A stretch of 64,000 nucleotides of DNA, taken from Ryuthela nishihirai (lineage: Eukaryota > Arthropoda > Arachnida > Araneae > Heptathelidae). Shown here one piece after another: positions 55,885 through 64,000 of the stretch. The translations under genes were made by a program, and so were the position numbers. The notes below the pieces were generated by a model that saw only the letters and a list, made by a program, of their open reading frames with translations, did not search any database and was not told the DNA's origin. The stretch lies in contig JAWZYU010000030.1 in the NCBI GenBank assembly GCA_038380435.1, positions 64,615,817-64,679,816 of the forward strand. The letters are read 5' to 3'. Numbering within the stretch: the first letter of the stretch is position 1; every line of letters begins with the position of its first letter.

Positions 55885-56031
55885 CAGAGCTTCAGTTAAG
55901 ACATCTGCTCTAAGATCTGAAGAGAATTTCATTGTCTCTGTCTTCTTCCCTCTTTTTATAATAATAGAAAACTCCCCCGTAGTTTGTCCTTTTACTACAG
56001 GAATTATGTTTACAAAATCACTGTATTGCCA
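55885..56031 (-). CDS. DNAJC13: RME-8/DNAJC13 coding exon (WQYSDFVNI...LTEAL)
   Basis: Exon of 147 nt, 49 complete codons. WQYSDFVNIIPVVKGQTTGE, FSIIIKRGKKTETMKFSSDL and RADVLTEAL align with human [20 protein letters not shown] and its [22 protein letters not shown] continuation (about residues 49-98). The acceptor AG is at 56032-56033 and the donor GT at 55883-55884. It belongs to the N-terminal PH-like, phosphoinositide-binding part of the protein. Confidence 0.97.
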
Positions 56032-56304
56032 CTGTGGAATAAGGAAATATAAATATATTTAAAATATAGCAACAGTATTAATAGGGCTTAAAGCAGACAT
56101 GGATAATGTTTGAATGACTAAAAACATGACAGAATTTTTGTATGGTGGCCAACGGTTACAGCCTTATAATCATGAAAATACATACTTACTTTACACATGC
56201 TGGATTAATTACACTTAATTTACATGCCCAGAATTAATTATATTTAATTTTCACATAATACATAAATTATACATACACGTAAAATATATATTCAGCTTAT
56301 GAGC

Positions 56305-56673
56305 AGGGGTGGCTCAGTCGGTAGCGTGCCAGGCTCGTAATCTGTAGTTCCCAGGTTCGAGTCCCAGCTGGGTCAGCGTTGAGATTTATCTCTGCAAAAT
56401 TCCCCTCCCTGCCCACAGTCAGTAGGGGACACCGATGTGCTTGGAAAGGCCGCCGTCCATCGGATGGGATGTTAAGCTGTGGCCCTGTGTGCACGCTGTG
56501 CACGTTAAAGAACACGCTGGATGGTATTGACGGGAGGCTACCATCTGTCTCCCAACAGCTGTTCCGGTGGGTCCCCTCCCCCAACCTTCTCTGAGTCTTC
56601 GGGGTCCATGTGACCTGGCCATTTAGCCCATGGTGTGCAAAAAAGTGCTGCTCAGAGGTAAAACAACCCAACC
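56305..56673 (+). mobile_element. SINE1 reference copy, sense, with 12-bp target-site duplication
   Basis: Best preserved copy. The head is aggggtggctcagtcggtag, then cgtgccaggctcgtaatctg, tagttcccaggttcgagtcc and cagctgggtc. Box A is TGGCTCAGTCGG and box B GGTTCGAGTCC. The arrangement closely follows tRNA-Met, with the loop CTCGTAA where Met tRNA has CTCATAA. The body is about 290 bp and the tail ggtaaaacaacccaaccca. Direct repeats cagcttatgagc at 56293-56304 and 56674-56685 bound it. Confidence 0.95.
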
Positions 56674-56689
56674 CAGCTTATGAGCCACA

Positions 56690-59600
56690 GATTTTTTCCT
56701 GCATGGTTTAAAGCTTAAATTCAAGTTGTAAATGTCTACAAACTAAATTTCATGCCCAGGCTGTGCTTGGGCTCAGTCATAATTTAAATTTCCAATTTTG
56801 ATTGTAATTGTGAAGAAAAAAGCAAAATAATTTCTTTTAAGGTTTAAAGCCTTTTAAAAACATATAATAATTAATAAGCACTATTCAGATTTTATTATTT
56901 TTTCCTTCTCTCATTAATGTATCACCTTTAACATTTATGACTTTATTTAAAATGACTTTACTATTTTCAGCTTCTATGAATTATTTATTTCTGGTATTTT
57001 TATTTTCAAATAACACTGAGATTTGACATTTATACAATTACAATTATTTTAAAATTTATAATAATGCATAATACAAAGAATTCAAAAGAAAATGGTTTAG
57101 CAGCATGCATTTCTGTATACATCCTTTGTGATTGTGTTAAATATTTTCTTTTTCTAACTGGGCTCAGGAGAGCTCAAACTCAACAATCATTGAAATAGTT
57201 GGACTCAGGCTGAAAAATTTGAATCCAAACTTATTTCTATCATAAACCCACCAAAATGAATAACAGTTTTGCATTTTAAAAGTGTAAATAAATATTACAT
57301 TTGAACTCATTAACATAAAAGTGGGGTATATTTACTTTCAACATTACAAATAAAAATACAACATATAAATAATATGAAAATCATTATGTTACTTTAATAG
57401 TTAAATGAATATTGTGCTTTTTCTGGGAAAAAATTCTGCAATGACTGGTCAATGGATAATGTTACTTAAAAATAATTTATGCTTTTCAAAGAAAGAATTT
57501 TCTAGAGGAAACTACTTTTTTCAACTGTCCTGCCTAATAAATGTATGTCTATCATGGGGTAATAACAATGTAAGACTGAATATCAACTGTTATAATTTTG
57601 AGTTTCACCTACTTTATGAATCTCTCTGAGAAGTGATTTGTTGATTTATCATCATACATGGTTATAAAGGACATCCTATAATAGCCCACTTGGTTATGTT
57701 CCTTTATTGGCCCTAAATAGAGCAATAGATCCTTACCTCAAATTAAACTAAAATATACAATTTTATCTTAGCAAGTGTGAAACACTACCATCTACCTCAA
57801 CGAGCAGAGAATCTGCATACAACTAAAAATTACTGTGTTCGCACATGGGATATGTGTGGATGATTTTCCACACTTGCCTAATATACTTTTCAACATCAAT
57901 TTACCCAGTTAGTGAATCCTTCTGTGAATCACCTTACCAGGTTTAGCACTCTACATAATTAACTAATGCCTAATGTTGCTTTAAAATGTTTATTAGTTAA
58001 AAGTTTTGTCTATTTGTTGAATTTAGACCTATACTTGGAGGAATGCAATTGTGTATTAATATTACACGTTTTAGTTAAAGTATGCAAAATCAACAAAGGA
58101 ACTAAACAGGGAAATGATATTTAAAGTAAAAGCTGCAAATAAAAATAACCAGAAACAGTCCAAGCAAACTTTCTGAACATCTCCTAAGGCAAAGACGCAA
58201 CATACTGCATACATTATGTTTGCAGACCATTAACTCATTCACTATCATGTTCAAATATACACAAGAAAATACATGGGCTGTTCAATGACATGCTCAACTA
58301 CATTCTTTTCAATAGGACTTATTCTTAGACCAAACAAGGTGTTACTTACTCTAGATGCTGAGCAAAACTGATTATACCTTTTCCAAAGGGAGAATTTCTA
58401 CTCTTAAAAACAGATCTTGCATTCTTGAAAAAAATTGCTCAGAATTATCACATGCAAAAGGAAAACATCAGAGCAGGTGAAAACCTACTTTGACTTAGAG
58501 AAAGACATTTTCTGCCTTTATTCAGCTATCAGAAAAAAAAAAACCATCAGAAAAGTTTCTTTAAAAAGGTAAAACAAAGCTTTGTCAATGTTCTAGCTAT
58601 GTAGTGGAACTTTTTTATTCCCTATTTCAAGGAATTCCATATGTTGCATCTATAATTTTTTTCAATGAAATAAAATACTTTTTTTTGTAGATATTTTTAA
58701 TTCCTTATGCTTTTACCAGGGGTGAAAAATGAAAACACCTTTTAACCATCATGCCCGAGTATACTAAGGCTGTTGCATTGCTTCTGTGCTTACTCCCAGG
58801 TGATATGTTTCATATTGTCAGGAATACCAACTGCTGCTTTTCCATTAAATAGTACAGAAAGGTGTTTTTTTTCCACTTGTCAGATTTCGTTCTGCTGAAT
58901 TTTTAAATGAACATAAAAATTGAATCAGGGACAAATATAAAGGAAAAAAAAACAAGATGCTCAAAAGGTTACATACCTTGAAGTTTTCAACCATGTAGTA
59001 TTCAAGTATCAGGCTTTAAAAAAAACGACACTGAGCTACCTCCAGAGGGAGAAAAACATGGCAGTGAATGGATTAAGCTGGATTTAGTTGATGGATACAT
59101 AATCTGAGTTTTGTGTCCTTTGATTAAAATAAACTATGACGGAAGAAGCCTTAAAGTGGCCACTTGGCCAACTTAACTTTTGATAGACATGATTCACAAA
59201 ATAGAAAAACTGATGTGATCCCAAATATCTTTTTTCCTGAATTAGAGTGAAAAGAAGGATAATGAGCTTTAAATAATAATTGAGAATCACAGTGTTACCT
59301 GTGGATGTTTAAATATCTATAAATCAATAAATGTTTTAGTGTGAAAATTTTTGCCAAGGTCCTGTATTTTGGCGAAATTTTTTCCATGAAAAAATTTATT
59401 GATAATGAGCTTTAATTCTTCTACACAGAATTTTAAACTGAATCCAGTCAAACTGTATGTTTTCTTTTGGTGAACCCTTGTAAGAAATATGCTCTTATCA
59501 GTGTGAGTTATGTAGCATGAGTAGCAGAGAATGAGACTATGACTTGCACAGTTGACACTTTGCCAGTTCTCAAACTGGAGTATCATTTCTCTCCTCTTCT

Positions 59601-59800
59601 ATAACAGTTTGCTTTATTAGTATCATACAGCAAATATTACAGCTTTTTTTTTTTGTTTTGCTATGATTACAAATTTAGTCACTTTTTACGGATAATAAAC
59701 ATTTTTTAATGATTTTTTTTTTTAAATAAATATTTTTAACCAAATTTAGTTTGGCCATTTTCTATTAGAGAAGACTTGAGACTACTCTCCCGATGCTATG
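56690..59800. other. intron without recognised features
   Basis: About 3.1 kb of AT-rich sequence. Frames at 57405-57629 and 59317-59586 carry no motif. No exon or repeat was recognised. Confidence 0.4.
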
Positions 59801-60905
59801 TCACTGGTATTATACAATAGCAGAAACTGAAAAAAAAACACCCAGAAAGAATTCCATTAGGAGCATCATATTATAATATATTAATAGTTAAGGGCAGCAG
59901 AAACTGTGATCCAAGAGTGAAAGTCATTGGATGAAATACTGATGTCACTGAGTATGACAACATGCAAATGTACACAGTGCGTATTTAAGGACTAGGGCTA
60001 TGGCATCACAAATTTGATCCTCTCTCATACCAAGGGTGTCTACAAGGACGATATGCAATCATCTTTTGGAAGCAGGGCTACAGGCACAGTTACCACTGTC
60101 ACCTTGTCAATGTCAAGCACATTTGCAGTGGTGTCAAGAACGAGTTAATTGGTGGGAAGAATGGCAGTCTGTGGTCTTCAGTGATGAAAACTGATTCTGC
60201 TTAAGAGCATCTGATGGTCGTTTATGCATCCAAAGGCGATAATGTGAGTGGCTACTTCCATTGTGCATCTGCCAGCAACACTCTGGATCCATGTCAAGGA
60301 TCATGGTGTGGGGAGTGATTAGCTATCACTCTCATACATGTCTAGTGTTTGTACAGGGTACACTGAATAGCAGTACATATGTCAGCAGCATCGTACAGCT
60401 AATGGTCCTGCCATATTTGAGTGTAATCCCAAATGCGATATTCCAGCAGGATAACATGTCCTTACTCTGCTCGGGCACTCAACATGTGCTTCAGGCAGTG
60501 CACCAACTCCCTGGGCCAGCATGCTCTCCAGACGTCTCCAATCGAGCATGTCTGAGACTGGATCGGACAAAGACTCTTCTGCGGACCTCAGCAGCCAACG
60601 ACCATCGCTGAATTACGAGACCAAGTTGAAAGCGCATGAAATGGTTTCCCCCGGTGTGATATCCAGCATTTGTATGACTGATTGCATGCCAGACTGGAAG
60701 CTTGAATTGCTGCTCGAGGAGGTTAAACACCTTATTAAGATGTGCCGTCTGTAAAATATAATACTCATTAATAGGTACAATAAACATTGAATCACTTCAC
60801 ATGTGTTCACTGTCCTTTCTCAACAAGTTGTTTCTACTAAATAAGTCTCATAGATTATGCTTCAATTGTTAATGGTGTTCTTTTTTCAATTTCTGCCAGT
60901 GATTA
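59801..60905 (+). mobile_element. Tc1-like transposon, decayed
   Basis: The left end near 59801-59845 (tcactgg...gcagaaactgaaaaaa...aacacc) is the inverse of the right end at 60867-60905 (ggtgttcttttttcaatttc, tgccagtga). Plus-strand frames give HLQWCQERVNWWEEWQSVVF and SDEN (60115-60190), MVWGVISYHSHTCLVFVQGT (60303-60360), NAIFQQDNMSLLCSGTQHVL (60430-60490) and SPDVSNRACLRLDRTKTLL. The N-terminal DNA-binding region is not clear. Confidence 0.8.
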
Positions 60906-61109
60906 ACACTATGAGCCAGCCAACCAAACATGGGGCTCCTGGATGTCGAGTCCAATGAAGGCTGCATGAGACATGGTCCCTGCTTGACCATCCTCAACAA
61001 GATGCAGCAGCCAAGTCTTTTCTACTCTCTCATGCTGTATGGTCGACACATGACCTCACTGAGGGTTATGGGAGAGTGCATTAATATTACCTAATTCACT
61101 TGACTTTGC

Positions 61110-61478
61110 TGTTATCTCCTTCTGAAACATGCCTAGGACTGGATTGGACAAAAACTCTTCCACGGAAAGTGGCAGGCAATGATAAGGTCCAAGTTGAATT
61201 ACAGGTCCAAGTTGAAAGCTAATGGTATTCCCCTCAGCGTGATATCCAGCATTTGTACAACCGATTTGCATGCCAGATTGGAAGCTTGTATGGCTGCTCA
61301 AGGAGGCTCAACACCTTATTAAAATGTGCCTTCTATAAAATGTAATAATCATTAAAAGGTAAAATAAACATTGAATAGTTTCACATGTGTGATCACTAAC
61401 CTTTCTCAACAAGTTGTTTCTCACAGATTATGCTTCAATTGTTAATGGTGTTCTTTTTTCAATATCCATCAGTGTACA
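61110..61478 (+). repeat. second copy of the Tc1 3' end, tandem to the first
   Basis: 61135-61478 matches 60553-60905 over about 340 bp, including ggaagcttgWatKgctgctc, caccttattaaRatgtgcc and ttgttaatggtgttcttttt. Its end differs (caatatccatcagtgta). Between the two copies, 60906-61110 is unrelated to either. Confidence 0.88.
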
Positions 61479-61728
61479 AAAGCAAATTAAAATGTGCATA
61501 GTATACTGTGAATATTCCAAAGTTAAACTCAAGTTTATCAGAAATAAATTTATGGAACATTATAATGCCATCCACCATTTTAATCTGAAAAACACTTAAC
61601 AAAACTAAAGTTATATTACTTCATTAACATAAAATTTTTCTTATTTTAATGTACAATACTTTTTTTTACATCACTTAACTTCAATGCTATATTGGCAAAA
61701 ACATTAATTAATATAAAATTTATTTTAC

Positions 61729-61804
61729 CTGATTTGTGACCTCTAATTTATTAGGATTGTAAGTAGAGATGCCCATTGTTCCTACTGAAAATATTCTTTT
61801 ATAC
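61729..61804 (-). CDS. DNAJC13: RME-8/DNAJC13 coding exon (YKRIFSVGT...LEVTNQ)
   Basis: Most N-terminal exon found. It is 76 nt: one base completes a split codon, then 25 codons, [20 protein letters not shown] and EVTNQ, matching human [20 protein letters not shown] and EVTNQ (residues of about 24-48). The Tyr and Arg of YKR correspond to positions reported, as I recall, to contribute to phosphatidylinositol-3-phosphate binding of human DNAJC13. The acceptor AG is at 61805-61806 and the donor GT at 61727-61728. The exon with the start codon (about 23 residues) was not found in 61807-64000 and may lie beyond the window. Confidence 0.95.
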
Positions 61805-61806
61805 CT

Positions 61807-63443
61807 TAAAAAAATAAATGCTGGTATAGATTTTTTTTCATGAAAGGCAATTACAAAAAAAATATCTTCATCATTTGTTAAAATTAATACAGGAGAGAGA
61901 GAAATACAATATTTGCTTGTGAGGTACAGACAGCAAAATACTGATCTTCTCCTCTTTTAGGGGAAGATGCAAGAATAATTTGAAGTAGCATATTCTTATG
62001 TAATTCCCCCTCTTTTATTGGGTGGGTGGAAGAAAGGTTGGGGGAATGCAACCACTGCTTTAAGTCATGATGTGATGAAACTCTATAATGAATTCAAAGA
62101 TCCTATAGTTTTTTTCATTTAAAAACAACTTTGCTCCATTTTCATGTGGACTGTATTTTATGTGTTATGGGTAAGAGGGGGAAGAAAAGTTAAGAGGTGA
62201 AACCCTTAAAAATCTTTGACTTACAATGTGAGAAAGTGTATGCCAAATTAGGTGAAATAAAATGGGGCTTAAAAACTAAATTAAATAGCATCTTTAAATA
62301 ATATCATATTACTATCACAGTAATCTATGCTAAATAATAAAATTAATTTTCAAATTTCATCAAGCTATTACAATTTACATATGCTATATATTTTAAAATT
62401 GTTTTATTCCCAAAACTTTCAGTTATTCTGTAAGATAGAGCACCAGTATGAAAATAAAAAAACTTTATGTTGTTTTAAATTATGGACAGAGGGAAGTGTA
62501 TACCAAATTTGATGTATCTAGTTCTTACCATTTATTTAGGAATTCTCGATCAACTTTTAGTCTCCATAAAAAAAAAAAGCTTGTATTCTGCTCATGCTTC
62601 TATTTCACTCTGCTCCAGACTTAAAATATTTATTTACCCATTTCTGAAACAATGGCTTTATCACACAGAAGCAAAAATAATTTAACTGAACCAATTCATC
62701 TTTTAAATTTATTGATGCCAACAAACATTTTTAATAATTGCTAATATTAAGTCTATGGGATACACCAGTTTTTAACCCCTAATGTTTACTCTAGGGGGAA
62801 ATTCAGTCCATTCCATAGTAGTTTTGGTTGTTCGTAACAGGTTCGCACACAGCCTATAATCTTTCCCCTGGGTCATGCCAAGTTTGGTGTATCTAGCTCT
62901 TTAGGGGGATGAGTGCATAAGTAGCCAGACAGACAGACACATTCTTTATATATAACAGCCAGGTTTCTAAAACTGATCTCACTCAGGTGGCAAAGTTAAT
63001 TTTGAAGTGTTTCAGAAAATAAAACAACTTTAGAACCTCATCCTGGAGTAGCAAAAAACAGAAATATGTCATGTCACATACCAAAAGAAAGAGCTTTCAA
63101 TTGCGATAATAAAAATGGCAAAAATTCAAAAAAAAATTAAGTAAAATTTTATAAGCATTTAAAAAAAAAAACTGAAATTTTTTACTGTACTTTTTTCCAT
63201 TTTAACTTCAGCAAAAATGTTTAATTTTTTTTTTCCATTTTTTTCAAATTACTTCTATTATTTTAATTTAAATAGTTTATAATATTTCTTATTAGTACTT
63301 AAATATTTCTTTTATTTAGTTTCCCAACTTTTCAAGTCATTTATGCAAATAATGCATAAGACACATGCTTAGATTTTTGGCAATCAGCAAACTCAAGACT
63401 AAGGAAGTAGAGCAACAAAAATTTATTTTGTTAAAAAAAATTA
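61807..63443. other. intron or upstream sequence; no first exon found
   Basis: I looked for a minus-strand exon encoding the MNI...KHSW-like N-terminus and did not see it. The sequence is AT-rich with no other recognisable element. Confidence 0.4.
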
Positions 63444-63580
63444 AATACCCACTCAAGCAGCTGCTTGCCATAAAGGTTTCATAGAAGCCTGTTAGTTTAT
63501 ACACATAGTAGGTCTGTGAGGATGGTAGAACCTCAGCAGAAAAGCAACACAACATCTATGCTTTACTCAGAGCTCCAAGA
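63444..63580 (-). mobile_element. SINE2 fragment, antisense
   Basis: aaatacccactcaagcagct, gcttgccataaaggtttcat and ggtctgtgaggatggtagaa match the tail half of SINE2. The tRNA-like head is lost after about 63580. Confidence 0.8.
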
Positions 63581-64000
63581 TAATTTATATAAAAATGAAA
63601 ATACATCTGGAAAGAAATAAAGAACCGAGAAAAAAACTTTATAAAATATTTCAATATATTTGAAATTAAACTGTAGCACACTGAAATTGAGAATGAATCA
63701 TGTTGGTATGAAGTGCACAACTTCTACAGAAAAGTTTAATTTTAAAACTGCGGCAAAAAGGTTTCGATTAAAAATCTGAATTTAATAACATTAATTAGTG
63801 TATTTGGTTAAAATGCAATTAAAAATATCACTAAAATGAGTTCTTTTAAAAATCACATTTGCAGGCCAACTGCCTAATCCTATGATTATTGAAGTAGCTA
63901 TCATTTGAGATCATGCAGCATTTAATTATTTTTTTCCAATCACAGTATATGTTTCAGAACCAATAAAAAATAATTCTAGAAGCTGCAGAGCAGAAAAAAA

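Noticed and set aside
56305..56380. tRNA gene in the SINE1 head
   Set aside because: Box A and box B are good, but the sequence continues as a repeated SINE body, many copies exist with target duplications, and the acceptor stem does not close.

Overview
The window is a piece of an AT-rich (roughly two thirds A+T) animal nuclear genome. It has spliced exons with GT-AG introns, tRNA-derived SINEs, non-LTR LINEs, Penelope-like retroelements and many Tc1/mariner and hAT-type DNA transposons. The mixture (and a multi-copy protein family I know mainly from arthropod annotations) suggests an invertebrate, perhaps a chelicerate or other arthropod, but I cannot fix the species.

Only one host gene is recognisable. 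Twelve coding exons on the minus strand, from 61729-61804 (most N-terminal) down to 4750-4849, join in phase to encode about 456 residues that align along their whole length with the N-terminal fifth of DNAJC13/RME-8, the endosomal DnaJ co-chaperone. The start-codon exon lies beyond 61805 (not found) and the rest of the protein, including the IWN repeats and J domain, lies to the left of the window. Introns range from 0.4 to 14.7 kb. The longest, between 40366 and 25680, uses a GC donor. A broken duplicate of one exon sits 0.5 kb upstream of its parent.

Almost everything else is transposon sequence inside the introns. By region: 1-3.7 kb, a Tc1 copy interrupted by a LINE RNase H fragment, then a LINE 3' end and a SINE. 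6-8.3 kb, Penelope-like sequences in head-to-head inverted arrangement. 13-14.2 kb, a Tc1 element with both ends. 15.5-16.5 kb, a retroelement ORF1 fragment and a Penelope GIY-YIG end. 17.3-19.9 kb, a 2.6-kb DNA transposon with long inverted ends enclosing an uncharacterised transposase-like protein. 21.1-22.6 and 28.0-32.7 kb, two copies of a compound repeat (a tandem array of about 144 bp followed by a palindromic unit), each riddled with younger insertions. 30-37 and 48.4-52.9 kb, an RTE-like LINE family. 39.8 and 48.8 kb, two tRNA-cored foldback elements. 44.3-45.7 kb, a chimera of two Tc1 families. 50.9-51.9 and 54.4-55.6 kb, further Tc1 copies. 53.2-54.3 kb, a composite hAT-like insertion that splits a SINE. 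59.8-61.5 kb, a Tc1 copy with a duplicated 3' end.

Two tRNA-derived SINE families recur: SINE1, about 370-415 bp with a tRNA-Met-like head, and SINE2, about 195-220 bp with a Ser/Leu-like head and an ATTT tail. Target-site duplications flank many copies and let the order of insertion be read.
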